Source of the DNA: DATLMR01 sp035634255
Lineage (GTDB): Bacteria; Acidobacteriota; Blastocatellia; UBA7656
Assembly (NCBI GenBank): GCA_035634255.1
Contig: DASQDI010000148.1
Location: 1-63,567, forward strand
Reading direction: 5' to 3'
Length of the DNA: 63,567 nt
Numbering within the stretch: position 1 is the first letter of the stretch; the number at the start of each line of letters is the position of its first letter. Positions 8,362-16,720 of the stretch are shown here, in pieces. The position numbers and the translations under genes were made by a program. The notes beneath the pieces were generated by a model. It did no database searches. It saw only the letters and a list, made by a program, of their open reading frames with translations, and had not been told where the DNA came from.

Positions 8362-8787
8362 CTAGGCCTGCTTCTGCGGCTCGATGACCATCTGGGTCTG
8401 CGTGACCATGGCGATCAGGCGGCCGCTCTCGGACGTGATGCGGGTCTGCCACACCATGGTCCGCCTGCCCCTGTGAAGCGCGAGGCATTCGCCCGAGACC
8501 TTAGTGCCCGCGGGCGCGGGCGCGAAGAAGTTGGTCTTCGATTCGATGGTCGTCGTGCCGAACCCTTCCCGGAGGTTCAGGACCGTCGCGCATGCCCCGA
8601 GAGTGTCGGCGAAGGCCATGATGGCCCCGCCGTGCAGGATCAGCGGGGTGGTGCAAAGCTCCTCGCGGACCAGCATCTCCGCGACCACGCGCTCGGGTGT
8701 CGCGACCAGAAATTCGAGGCCGAGCAGCTTCGAAAACGGCGGCATCCTCTCCCGGAGGATGGAGAGCACATTCGGACCCTCTGTCAT
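8362..8787 (-). CDS. PaaI-type hotdog thioesterase
   Basis: A 141-residue single hotdog-fold protein. PLILHGGAIMAFADTLGA (about residues 50-67) is the helix-start signature of PaaI/YdiI-like acyl-CoA thioesterases, with the catalytic acidic residue expected in this helix. Such enzymes release CoA from aromatic or medium acyl-CoA esters in the cytoplasm; the substrate here cannot be read from sequence. GGAGG stands 8 bases before ATG 8787. The start is 17 bases downstream of the stop of the 52-residue gene, so translation may be coupled within the operon. Confidence 0.8.
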   Translation of the reverse strand: MTEGPNVLSILRERMPPFSKLLGLEFLVATPERVVAEMLVREELCTTPLILHGGAIMAFADTLGACATVLNLREGFGTTTIESKTNFFAPAPAGTKVSGECLALHRGRRTMVWQTRITSESGRLIAMVTQTQMVIEPQKQA

Positions 8788-8804
8788 GACCTGCCCCTCC
8801 CGGC

Positions 8805-8963
8805 TTAAAGAGTGCCCGGCCCGTCTTCGGCCGGCATGATGTTTTCGGCGTCCGGCTCCGGCTCGTGCTTCACTCCGGGCGCCGGGTGTTCCTCTTCCGC
8901 TTCGCCCCGCCCTTCGACGGTCGCGTCTTCGGCGCCCGCGTCGCTCCTCTTTTCCCTGTCCAT
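8805..8963 (-). CDS. Small acidic protein, 52 residues
   Basis: ATG at 8963 opens 53 codons to a TAA at 8805-8807. AGGAGGG sits 4-5 bases before the ATG, as good a ribosome site as any in the window. The product starts MDREKRSDAGAEDATVEG and is very rich in Glu, Asp, Pro and Gly, so it is probably disordered. It has no Cys, signal peptide or membrane helix. It lies 23 bases after the AbgT gene and 17 bases before the thioesterase gene, squarely in the operon. I do not recognise the family. It could be a small accessory factor of the transporter, but nothing in the sequence proves that. Confidence 0.6.
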   Translation of the reverse strand: MDREKRSDAGAEDATVEGRGEAEEEHPAPGVKHEPEPDAENIMPAEDGPGTL

Positions 8964-8986
8964 AACCCTCCTGATTTGCGCCCCGC

Positions 8987-10555
8987 CTACGACGGGTAGT
9001 TATACGGGGCCTGCAATCCCAGCGGAATCCCGAGCATCCAGTAGATTAGGAGAAAGACCGTCCACACGATCAGGAACGTGATCGAAAAAGGAAGCATCAG
9101 GGACACGAGCGTGCCGATGCCCGTCTTTTTGACGTACTTCTGGCCGTAGACCACGACCAGAGGGAAGTAAGGCATGAGCGGAGTGATGATGTTGGTCGTC
9201 GAGTCTCCGATCCGGTAAGCGGCCTGCGTCAGCTCAGGCGAGTGGCCCAGTTGCATAAGCATCGGCACGAAGATGGGCGCGAGCAGCGCCCACTTCGCGG
9301 AGGCCGACCCGATGAGCAGGTTGACGGTGGCCGTGAGCAGGATGATGCCGATGATGGTCACCTGCCCCGGCAGGCCGAGGGACTGGAGCAGGCCCGCGCC
9401 CTTAAGCGCGAGCAGCGCCCCGATATTCGACTGGCCGAAAGCCGCTATGAACAGGGAAGCGAAGAAGGCGAGCACGATATAGTACCCCATCGTGCTCATG
9501 GCTTTGCTCATGCCTTTGATGATGTCCCTGTGACTCTCCACGGTCCCGGCGGCGTAGCCGTAGACGACGCCGGGCAGGATGAAGAGAAGGAAGATGAGCG
9601 GCACTATGGATTGCATCAGGGGCGCGGTCGCAGCGGTCAATGAGCCTTCCGGCGAGCGGAAGGGTGATGTGGCCGGCAGGGAGACGAGCACGAGGACGAT
9701 AATGCCCAGAGCCAGCGTGCCCATCCCCCAGACGAGGCCGCGCCGCTCGCTGCTCCCCAGGCCCTCCATCTTCGGCATCTCCGAGACCTCTCCGTCCACC
9801 TCCACGTCGCGCAGGCGCGGCTCGATCACCCGGTCCGTCAGGTACCACCCGACCCCGATGATGAGCAGGCTCGAAGCCCCCGTGAAGAACCAGTTGCTGA
9901 GCGGGTTGACGACCCGCTCGGGGTTGATGATCTGCGCCGCTGACTGCGTCAGCCCGGACAGCAAGGGGTCGAGGCTGGACGGGACGAAATTCGCGCTGAA
10001 GCCCCCCGACACCCCCGCGAAGGCCGCGGCGATTCCGGCCAGGGGGTGGCGGCCCGCCGTGTAGAAGATGACCGCCCCGAGCGGGATCACCAGCACGTAG
10101 CCCGCGTCGGCCGCCGTGTGGCTGAGGATCGCCACGAGGATCAGCATCGGCGTGAGCAGCTTCACCGAAGTAAAGCTCAACAGCCCTTTCAAGGAGGCGT
10201 TGATGAAGCCCGTATGCTCCGCGACCCCCACGCCGAGCAGGGCGACGAGTACGACCCCGAGCGGGTGGAAGCCCGTGAAGGTGGTGACCAGGTTCGACAG
10301 GAAGGCGGCGATTGCGCCGCCGGTCAACTGGTTGTTGATCTGTAGAGGCTTGCCGTTTCTGGGGTCGATCTCCGAAAATTGGATCGGCGAGAGCAGGGCG
10401 GACAGCACCCACACGACGACGAGCAGGATCAGGAATAATGCCGCCGGGTCGGGCAGCCTGTTGCCCACCCGCTCAATCGTGTTAAGCGCCCGGTCCACCC
10501 ATCGCGAAGGTTTTTTATCCGGCCCGGCGTCAGCTTCTATCACTTGTTTAGACAT
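8987..10555 (-). CDS. abgT: AbgT family transporter
   Basis: A 522-residue inner-membrane protein with about 12 hydrophobic segments, the usual length for AbgT. Family features include DPAALFLILLVVVWVLSAL near the N-terminus, the HTAADAGYVLVIPLGAVIF segment (about 145-163) and the GDSTTNIITPLMPYFPLVV stretch (about 468-486). Known members import p-aminobenzoyl-glutamate, and some export sulfonamides using the proton gradient; which applies here is unclear. It is the first gene of the minus-strand operon that continues with the 52-residue protein, the thioesterase and the DUF3137-like gene. A GGGTGG lies just upstream of the ATG, and a TATAAT at 10615-10620 may be its -10 box. Confidence 0.88.
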   Translation of the reverse strand: MSKQVIEADAGPDKKPSRWVDRALNTIERVGNRLPDPAALFLILLVVVWVLSALLSPIQFSEIDPRNGKPLQINNQLTGGAIAAFLSNLVTTFTGFHPLGVVLVALLGVGVAEHTGFINASLKGLLSFTSVKLLTPMLILVAILSHTAADAGYVLVIPLGAVIFYTAGRHPLAGIAAAFAGVSGGFSANFVPSSLDPLLSGLTQSAAQIINPERVVNPLSNWFFTGASSLLIIGVGWYLTDRVIEPRLRDVEVDGEVSEMPKMEGLGSSERRGLVWGMGTLALGIIVLVLVSLPATSPFRSPEGSLTAATAPLMQSIVPLIFLLFILPGVVYGYAAGTVESHRDIIKGMSKAMSTMGYYIVLAFFASLFIAAFGQSNIGALLALKGAGLLQSLGLPGQVTIIGIILLTATVNLLIGSASAKWALLAPIFVPMLMQLGHSPELTQAAYRIGDSTTNIITPLMPYFPLVVVYGQKYVKKTGIGTLVSLMLPFSITFLIVWTVFLLIYWMLGIPLGLQAPYNYPS

Positions 10556-10614
10556 GAAACACCACCCTTTTACGGCTTAGTCAGTTCAGAAATCTGATCG
10601 CGTACAGCGCCTCG

Positions 10615-10620
10615 ATTATA
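10615..10620 (-). promoter_or_regulatory. Candidate -10 box for the AbgT operon
   Basis: Reads TATAAT on the minus strand, giving a leader of about 50 bases before ATG 10555. No good -35 hexamer is visible at 16-18 bases upstream, so this is tentative. The rest of the gap 10556-10848 shows only the ribosome site TTGGAGGA of the next plus-strand gene. Confidence 0.3.
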
Positions 10621-10848
10621 AAGTTTCACTCATCATTTACCTAGAGCCGGATCGGGTATGTTCGGAATGTGCGGCAATTTGGCGCTTGCAGTATTATTCA
10701 TTCCGGGTATGATGTTTCTTCCCGACGCAAGGCATGGCCGGTTGTATCTCTGAATCGAAAGGCATCAGTCTCGATTAATCACGGATTCATTCAAGGGAAT
10801 CTCCGACCGTCGCGTGACCCCTGCTCTTATTATTGGAGGAAAACAGAA

Positions 10849-12711
10849 ATGGCCGGATTAAAGCCCCGCCTCGCAAAAACTATCATCTTTTTCGCCGCCG
10901 TTGTATGCCTTCCCGTTATGGCTTACGGGCAGCCCCACGGCCGGGTCGTCAGAATGCAGGAGCCCCTTTTTCGATCAAAGGCGCTCCAGACGGCGGACCC
11001 GGTCTACCCGCCTCTGGCGCGGGCCGCGAGAGTGTCCGGCCCCGTCGTCGTCGAGGTGACGGTAGATGAGAGCGGGAACGTTATCTCGGCCCGAGCAATG
11101 AGCGGCCACCCCCTGCTCAAAGAGAGCGCCATGGCCGCGGCCCGCCAGTGGAAGTTTAAAGTCACTGAACTGAGCGGCGTCGCGGTTACGGTGATAGGCC
11201 AGCTCACGTTCGATTATGATCTGGGTGAGGCGGCCGAGGCCCGCCCCGATGATGACGAGGACGAGAGCGAAGCAGACGGGTTGGAAGACGCCGAAGCGAG
11301 GGTTAGCGCCAACCCCTATTCCGCCAGGGCGCATTTCGATCTCGGGAACGAATACGCATATGATGATCAGCCCGCTAAAGCCGTCGAGTCTTTCAAGAAA
11401 GCCATAGAGTTCAAACCGGATTTCAAAAGAGCTTACATGCGGCTGGCCGACGCCTACCTCGAACTTGACGCTAAAGATCAGGTGGTGCTGGTTTATAAAA
11501 AGGCGCTCGAACAGTTCCCCCGCTCGGCCGATTTCCTCCGGCCCCTCGCCTCGACGCTGGGCCTGCTGGGAAGATTTGCCGAAGCCGTCGAGTTTCAGAA
11601 GCAGTACCTTCAAATCCAACCCGATGACGCGGCGGAGCACCTCAACCTCGGGTGGTTCTACGCCCGCCTGAACCGGCATGAGGAGGCGGTTACAGCCTAT
11701 TTACAATCGATACACCTGCGGCCTGATTCGGGCCTCGCCTATAACAACCTCGCCATCGCTTATCAGAAACTGAACAGGTACGAAGAAGCTCTGAACGCTT
11801 ACAGGCAGGCTTTAAGCGCGAAGCAGGCGCACATCAAGCCGCATTCGATTCACCAGTCGATGGCCCTGCTTCTTTTGAATATGAAGCGGTACGACGAGGC
11901 GCTGGAGTCGGCTAAGCTGGCGATAGAGAAAGGTTCGGATCAGGCAATCGTGTACGCCATCGCGGGCCAGGCTCACCATCACTCCGCCCGCTATGAAGAG
12001 GCTTTGGATATCCTGAAGAAGGGGAGCGAGCTTTTCCCGGAGGACTTCTATATTTTAAACGGGCTGGCGGATGTCTACGGACACCTCGGGCGGCTCTCGG
12101 CCGCGGAAGAGACGGCCAGAAGGGTCATAAAACTCAAGCCCGATTACGCCGGGGCTTACTTCACTCTGGCGGCGTCGCTCGCCGGGCAGAAGAAGTATGA
12201 CGGGGTAGAAGAGATCGTCCGGCAGGGGTTGCGCCTCTCGCCGGATAAGGCGAACGGCCATATGATGCTCGGGTCGGCGCTCGACCACATGGGCAGGAAG
12301 GCGGAGGCGGAGGCCGAGTTCAGGAAGGCGTTGCAACTCGACCCCGATAATCCGGTGATCCTTAACAACGTCGGTTACGCGATGATCGAGCGCGGGGAGA
12401 GACTGCCCGAGGCCCTTGAGATGGTACAGAAGGCGGTCGACGCCGATCCCAATAATGAATCTTACCTCGACAGTCTCGGCTGGGCTTACTTCAAGCTGGG
12501 CAAGCTTGAGGAGGCCGAGCTTTACCTGAGCAAAGCCGCCCGCGTGAACGGCTCATCGCCCGCGATCAACGAGCACCTCGGGGACGTTTACCACAAGGTC
12601 GGCAAGACGGAGCAGGCGCGGTCGATGTGGGAGAAGGCGCTCTCCGCTTCGGAAGAGCCTGCGCAGAAGAAGCGGCTCGAAGAGAAGCTCGCGGGAGGCG
12701 TCAGGAGGTAA
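10849..12711 (+). CDS. Secreted TonB C-terminal domain plus TPR repeat protein
   Basis: A 620-residue exported protein. It starts with a clear signal peptide (MAGLKPRLAKTIIFFAAVVC, cleavage probably after VMAYG). Residues about 44-130 form a TonB C-terminal domain (DPVYPPLARAARVSGPVVVE ... AAARQWKF), here near the N-terminus. An acidic linker (DDDEDESEADG) follows, then about 13 tetratricopeptide repeats to the end, for example AYNNLAIAYQKLNRYEEALN. Such proteins scaffold complexes in the periplasm or at the outer membrane. ATG 10849 is preferred over ATG 10669 because it has TTGGAGGA 8 bases upstream and the signal peptide. Two hairpins follow the stop, so it is probably transcribed alone. 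Confidence 0.85.
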   Translation: MAGLKPRLAKTIIFFAAVVCLPVMAYGQPHGRVVRMQEPLFRSKALQTADPVYPPLARAARVSGPVVVEVTVDESGNVISARAMSGHPLLKESAMAAARQWKFKVTELSGVAVTVIGQLTFDYDLGEAAEARPDDDEDESEADGLEDAEARVSANPYSARAHFDLGNEYAYDDQPAKAVESFKKAIEFKPDFKRAYMRLADAYLELDAKDQVVLVYKKALEQFPRSADFLRPLASTLGLLGRFAEAVEFQKQYLQIQPDDAAEHLNLGWFYARLNRHEEAVTAYLQSIHLRPDSGLAYNNLAIAYQKLNRYEEALNAYRQALSAKQAHIKPHSIHQSMALLLLNMKRYDEALESAKLAIEKGSDQAIVYAIAGQAHHHSARYEEALDILKKGSELFPEDFYILNGLADVYGHLGRLSAAEETARRVIKLKPDYAGAYFTLAASLAGQKKYDGVEEIVRQGLRLSPDKANGHMMLGSALDHMGRKAEAEAEFRKALQLDPDNPVILNNVGYAMIERGERLPEALEMVQKAVDADPNNESYLDSLGWAYFKLGKLEEAELYLSKAARVNGSSPAINEHLGDVYHKVGKTEQARSMWEKALSASEEPAQKKRLEEKLAGGVRR

Positions 12712-12724
12712 GCCTCTTTCTGAA

Positions 12725-12752
12725 AGCGCCGGGCGCTTTGTTGCCCGGCGCT
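12725..12752 (+). terminator. Hairpin after the TPR gene
   Basis: A perfect 10-bp stem (12725-12734 with 12743-12752) and 8-base loop, 13 bases after the TAG. No T-run follows, so it is probably an mRNA 3' stem or weak terminator backed up by the stronger one at 12851. Confidence 0.5.
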
Positions 12753-12850
12753 CAACGTATCAGCCTCTAACGAATCGGCCTCGACGCCACGCCTTCCGCC
12801 CTCCGGAATTCCCTAACAGATCGACGTACCTAAATGGCCCGCGACGCTCG

Positions 12851-12891
12851 CCCGCGCCCCGCTTCGACCGGGGCGCGGGTTAAATTTTATT
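12851..12891 (+). terminator. Rho-independent terminator
   Basis: A perfect 10-bp stem (12851-12860 with 12870-12879), 9-base loop, then TTAAATTTTATTT. It would end transcription of the TPR gene or insulate the following gene. Confidence 0.75.
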
Positions 12892-13066
12892 TAGCGAAAC
12901 GTTAACGGAAGCTAAAAAAAGGGCCGCGAAAAGGCGCGAAAAATATCCGAAAACCCGTAGAAAAAAACCGGTAAAACGTTTTAAACAAAGAGGGAACTTC
13001 TCTAATCGGGGTCACGTTATAGCCCTGTGTAGATGGTCTAGCATAAAAACTTTTAAGGAGTGAGCT
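12892..13066 (+). promoter_or_regulatory. A-rich leader region with a small palindrome
   Basis: Part of the 355-base gap 12712-13066. It is strikingly A-rich for this GC-rich window, with several A6-A7 runs, CGTTAACG at 12900-12907 and the 12-base palindrome TAAAACGTTTTA at 12972-12983. AAGGAG precedes the next ATG. The promoter of the secreted 125-residue protein is probably here; I cannot fix its hexamers. Confidence 0.4.
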
Positions 13067-13444
13067 ATGAGGAACTTTATAAACCGTATGATAGTTGCGC
13101 TCGCGGTCTGCGCATTAACCGGACTCGTTGCATTTGCCGATGGGAAGAGTGGGAAGGTGACTTTCAGCAGCGACATCACCGTTAACGGTACGCTGGTCAA
13201 GAAGGGCACTTACAAGGTGAAGTACGACCAGGCCACTAACGAAGTATCGATCATCAAGAACGACAAGGTCGTCGCGAAGGCGACGGGCCGCTTAGAGGCG
13301 ACCGATAGCCGCGCGCGCGATACCGAGATCCGTTTCTCGGGCAGCGCGGACAACAGAGTGCTGACCCGCATTCTCTTCGCCGGAGACAAAGACGCGCTCG
13401 TCCTGAGCGACAGCTCCGCGGGCAAGGCCAACGCGGGCAACTAA
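13067..13444 (+). CDS. Small secreted protein, 125 residues, unknown function
   Basis: Starts MRNFINRMIVALAVCALTGL, a typical signal peptide with cleavage likely after AFA. The mature part is a small, beta-rich domain with alternating hydrophobic residues (KGTYKVKYDQATNEVSIIK) and no Cys. Small periplasmic proteins of this look are frequent in Acidobacteria, but I cannot name the family with confidence. AAGGAG lies 8 bases before the ATG. The gene stands alone between a terminator and a very strong hairpin, behind an A-rich leader, which suggests high expression. It ends with a Gly/Ala/Lys-rich tail. Confidence 0.75.
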   Translation: MRNFINRMIVALAVCALTGLVAFADGKSGKVTFSSDITVNGTLVKKGTYKVKYDQATNEVSIIKNDKVVAKATGRLEATDSRARDTEIRFSGSADNRVLTRILFAGDKDALVLSDSSAGKANAGN

Positions 13445-13454
13445 AAAACATCTA

Positions 13455-13497
13455 GGTGCGCGCCTCGAAAGGCCCCCCAAGTTTCGAGGCGCGCACC
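13455..13497 (+). terminator. Long perfect hairpin after the secreted protein gene
   Basis: A perfect 16-bp stem (13455-13470 with 13482-13497) with an 11-base loop, starting 10 bases after the stop. An A-run precedes it and C-rich sequence follows. It lacks a T-run on the plus strand, so it may protect the mRNA end as much as end transcription. Confidence 0.6.
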
Positions 13498-13632
13498 CCT
13501 CCCCCCTCCCCGCTTCCCCGCGCGTCTACCCCTCCCCTGACACCCTCCGCGACATTGACAGCTTACCGGCAAGGTGGTTTCCTATGATTGTTGTTTCTGA
13601 TCTTCGAGCGAACGTCGCATCAGGGAATCTCA

Positions 13633-15048
13633 ATGATAAGAAAAACACTCCTGCTGGCAGCGGCCATCTCCTTGATTCTCCCGACGCCCGGCCTCACGGC
13701 CCAGAACAGAGAGCGGCGCGCGAGGTCTGAAACCGCGCAGGTCGAAAGGACCAACCCCCTGATTCAAAAGATAGTGCGGGAAATCTCGGCGGCTAATATC
13801 GAAACCCTCATCAGAAAACTCGCGGGCTTTCACACCCGCCACACGCTGTCCGAGACCGAAAGCGACACCCGCGGGATCGGCGCGGCGCGGCGCTGGATCA
13901 AGGCCGAGTTGGAGCGGTACAGCCGCGAATCGGGCGGGCGGCTCAAGGTCGAGTTCGACGAGTTCACCCAGCAGCCCGTCGCCCGCATCCCCCGGCCAGT
14001 GCAGATCGTCAACGTGGTAGCCACGCTTCCCGGCAGGCAGCCCGAATCGCGAGACAGGATCTACGTGGTGAGCGGCCATTACGACTCCCGCGTGACCGAC
14101 CCTCTGGACGCCACGAGCGCCGCGCCCGGAGCAAACGACGACGCCTCGGGCACTGCCGCCGTGATGGAGATGGCCCGCGTCATGTCGAAGTACGAGTTTG
14201 ACGCGACGCTCGTCTTCATGGCGGTCGCGGCGGAAGAGCAGGGGCTCAACGGCTCGACCCACTGGGCGGAGATGGCGAAGCAGAAGAACCTGAACATCGC
14301 CGGCATGATAACCAACGACATCATCGGCAGCTCGCGCGCGGACGACGGCCGCGTGGACGATTCGCAGGTGCGCCTCTTCGCTGAAGGCGTGCCGCCCGCC
14401 CGCGAAGTGTCGAACGAGCTGCGCTCGTTTTTGCAGACCGGGGGCGAAAACGATTCCCCCGCGCGGCTGCTCGCCCGGCGCATAAAAGAGATCGGCGAAA
14501 AATACGTGCCGGGTTTTAAGGTCAACATCATCTACCGCCGCGACCGCTACCTGCGCGGAGGCGACCACTCGCCCTTTCTGGACCGGGGCTACGCGGCCGT
14601 GAGAATGACCGAGCCTAACGAAGACTTCAGGCACCAGCATCAGGACATCCGTAAGGAGAACGGGGTGCAGTACGGAGACCTGCCGGAGTTCGTCGATTTC
14701 AATTACGTGGCTCAGGTCACAAGGGTGAACGCCTCGGCGCTTGCGGGCCTCGCCCTCGCCCCGGCGGCTCCGAGCAACGTCGAGGTGGAGACGGTGAGGC
14801 TGGAAAACGACACGACTCTCAGGTGGGAGGGCAATAAAGAGCCGGACCTCGCGGGTTACCGCATCGTGTGGCGCGAGACCACCTCGCCCGTGTGGCAACA
14901 CGCGCGGGACGCCGGCAACGTGACGCGGTACACCGTCAAGGGAGTCTCGAAGGACAACTATCTTTTCGGGGTGCAGGCCGTGGACAAAGATGGCAACGTG
15001 AGCGTCGCCACCTACCCCCGGCCGTACCGCCCTCAGAGGGCACAGTGA
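13633..15048 (+). CDS. Secreted M28 family zinc peptidase with fibronectin-like C-terminus
   Basis: A 471-residue exported peptidase. It starts MIRKTLLLAAAISLILPTPG, a signal peptide. The M28 zinc-ligand pattern is present: HYDSR (first His), GANDDASGTAAVMEMARV (bridging Asp), AAEEQGLNGSTHWAE (catalytic and metal Glu), and a late His in HQHQD. Family members are aminopeptidases or carboxypeptidases. The last 90 residues (PAAPSNVEVETVRLE onwards, with NYLFGVQAVDKDGNVS) look like a fibronectin type III domain. ATG 13633 is preferred to ATG 13588 because the signal peptide begins there and AGGGA precedes it. The next gene begins 17 bases downstream, probably the same operon. Confidence 0.85.
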   Translation: MIRKTLLLAAAISLILPTPGLTAQNRERRARSETAQVERTNPLIQKIVREISAANIETLIRKLAGFHTRHTLSETESDTRGIGAARRWIKAELERYSRESGGRLKVEFDEFTQQPVARIPRPVQIVNVVATLPGRQPESRDRIYVVSGHYDSRVTDPLDATSAAPGANDDASGTAAVMEMARVMSKYEFDATLVFMAVAAEEQGLNGSTHWAEMAKQKNLNIAGMITNDIIGSSRADDGRVDDSQVRLFAEGVPPAREVSNELRSFLQTGGENDSPARLLARRIKEIGEKYVPGFKVNIIYRRDRYLRGGDHSPFLDRGYAAVRMTEPNEDFRHQHQDIRKENGVQYGDLPEFVDFNYVAQVTRVNASALAGLALAPAAPSNVEVETVRLENDTTLRWEGNKEPDLAGYRIVWRETTSPVWQHARDAGNVTRYTVKGVSKDNYLFGVQAVDKDGNVSVATYPRPYRPQRAQ

Positions 15049-15064
15049 AAGGGACGGGCAGGGC

Positions 15065-15817
15065 ATGACGATCAGCAAGCAGGCGGAAGATGTCTGGAGA
15101 TTGATTCGCGCGGAGCGGAACGGCGCGCTCTGCACGCTCTCGAAAAAGATGGAGGGGTGGCCCTTCGGCTCGATCACCCCGTACGCTCTGACGGAGTACG
15201 CCGACCCGTTGATCCTGATCAGCGAGATCGCGGAGCACACGCGCAACCTGAAGGCCGACGCCCGCGCGAGCCTGATGGTGCAGGATTCGCGGGCCCTGGA
15301 CGACCCGCAGGCGGGCGCGAGGGCGACCCTTTTAGGCTACGCGATGCCGGTGCCGGAGCCTTTGCTCGAAGACGCGCGGCGGCGCTACCTGGGACTCTTC
15401 CCCGCTTCGAGCAGCTATTTCTCGGCGCATGATTTCACGCTCTACCAGATCAAAATATCTGATGTCCGATTCATAGGGGGCTTCGGGGAGATTTACTGGG
15501 TGAGCGCGGGCGAGTTGTCAGAAGGGAAAAGCGACAGTTCTTTAAACCCGCTCGCGCGCCACGAGGCGATGATCTGCGACCACATGAACACGGATCACAG
15601 GGACGCTCTGGCCCTCTATGCCTCGGTCTTCTCGGGGATCGAAGCCGAGAGCGCGCGGATGATCCACGTCGATACCGCAGGGTTCGATCTGGTGGCCCTC
15701 CGAGGGGGCAGCCACATCCATGCCCGGATAAATTTCGAGCGCCCCGTGCATAACACCGAAGAGGTGCGCCATGCGATGGTTGATATGGTGAAGCGGGCCC
15801 GGCAGATGCGCGCCTGA
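15065..15817 (+). CDS. HugZ-type split-barrel protein with DUF2470 domain
   Basis: A 250-residue protein with two parts. Residues 1-150 form a pyridoxamine-phosphate-oxidase-like split barrel (RNGALCTLSKKMEGWPFGS, LMVQDS) of the kind that binds flavin or haem. Residues about 165-245 match DUF2470 (HMNTDHRDALALYASVF ... GFDLVALRGG), the C-terminal half of HugZ/HutZ haem-utilisation proteins. It may degrade or handle haem in the cytoplasm, but flavin-reductase-like roles are possible. No signal peptide. It begins 17 bases after the M28 peptidase gene. No strong ribosome site is visible except a GGG-rich stretch. Confidence 0.75.
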   Translation: MTISKQAEDVWRLIRAERNGALCTLSKKMEGWPFGSITPYALTEYADPLILISEIAEHTRNLKADARASLMVQDSRALDDPQAGARATLLGYAMPVPEPLLEDARRRYLGLFPASSSYFSAHDFTLYQIKISDVRFIGGFGEIYWVSAGELSEGKSDSSLNPLARHEAMICDHMNTDHRDALALYASVFSGIEAESARMIHVDTAGFDLVALRGGSHIHARINFERPVHNTEEVRHAMVDMVKRARQMRA

Positions 15818-15997
15818 GGCGCGGGCTCGGCAGCCCCAGCCCCTCGCCCTCCCTTTCTCGCCCGACGAGCACGCCTGCTTCTCTCCTTCCGGCACCTTTC
15901 CCGAGACTCGCTTCATATTTTCGTTGTCATGATCTTTCCGGCCGAGCAGTCTCATGGCCCGCTTCTAGAAGAAAGGGAACTCCGGGGAACCGCAAGG

Positions 15998-16720
15998 ATG
16001 ATCCTGTTAGCCATCATTCTGTTATTCGCGCTCGCGGGCTTAGGGCTCTCCCTGCTCAGGCTGTCGCGCCGCGAGATGCGGCGAGGGGCCGAATATAACT
16101 TCGACTCCGCGCCTTTCGAAGGTTTGTTCGCGGATCAAAGCTCAGGCGGAGAGGCGGAGCCCGAGAACGAAACTACTGATGAGACGACTCCGGAGGATCG
16201 ACAAGCCTTGCTTGAGCGGGCGAGGCGGGGCGACCTGCAAGCCCTGTCGGACGCGCACGCGACCCGTGACGCTGGCCTTTACCGCGAGGCGCTCTCCGCA
16301 CTCATGGCGCACGCCGGGGCGCGTCAGGAACGCCTCGAAGACCTCGTCAGCCACGTCGTTCAAAAAGGCGATTTGAGGGCCAGCCCCGAGCTGGCCGATC
16401 TTATGATAAGAAAATGGGAAAAGACTCCCGGTAGGAACGCGGCCATCGAGATGCTGCATGTATCGGCCCTCTCGGACGACCCCCCAACTTTTCAAAGAGC
16501 GATGGACTCGGCCTTTTCGGCCTGGAGCGCGGGCCGCCTCGACCTTTCGGCGGGCGAGCTTCTGAGCCTCATCGCGAAGGAGTACTGGGTGCTCTCACCC
16601 GACGCGAGGCGCTCGGGCGGGAGCTTCCTGCTCAAACGTCGTGTGTCGGAAATTCGCCGCAGGCTGGCACGCCGCGGCTTGGATGTAGACGAGGAAGGTA
16701 ACAACCATGAGTGGCAATGA
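15998..16720 (+). CDS. Membrane-anchored helical protein coupled to SPFH gene
   Basis: A 240-residue protein with one N-terminal membrane helix (MILLAIILLFALAGLGLSLL), an acidic linker (about 40-65) and a cytoplasmic alpha-helical domain rich in Ala, Leu, Arg and Glu, perhaps repeat-like. No family recognised. The start could instead be ATG 15929, but ATG 15998 puts the membrane helix first; neither has a clear ribosome site. The gene overlaps the next one by 14 bases (16707-16720), so translation is coupled. I infer that the protein works with the SPFH protein, as partner membrane proteins often do with flotillins. Confidence 0.6.
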   Translation: MILLAIILLFALAGLGLSLLRLSRREMRRGAEYNFDSAPFEGLFADQSSGGEAEPENETTDETTPEDRQALLERARRGDLQALSDAHATRDAGLYREALSALMAHAGARQERLEDLVSHVVQKGDLRASPELADLMIRKWEKTPGRNAAIEMLHVSALSDDPPTFQRAMDSAFSAWSAGRLDLSAGELLSLIAKEYWVLSPDARRSGGSFLLKRRVSEIRRRLARRGLDVDEEGNNHEWQ

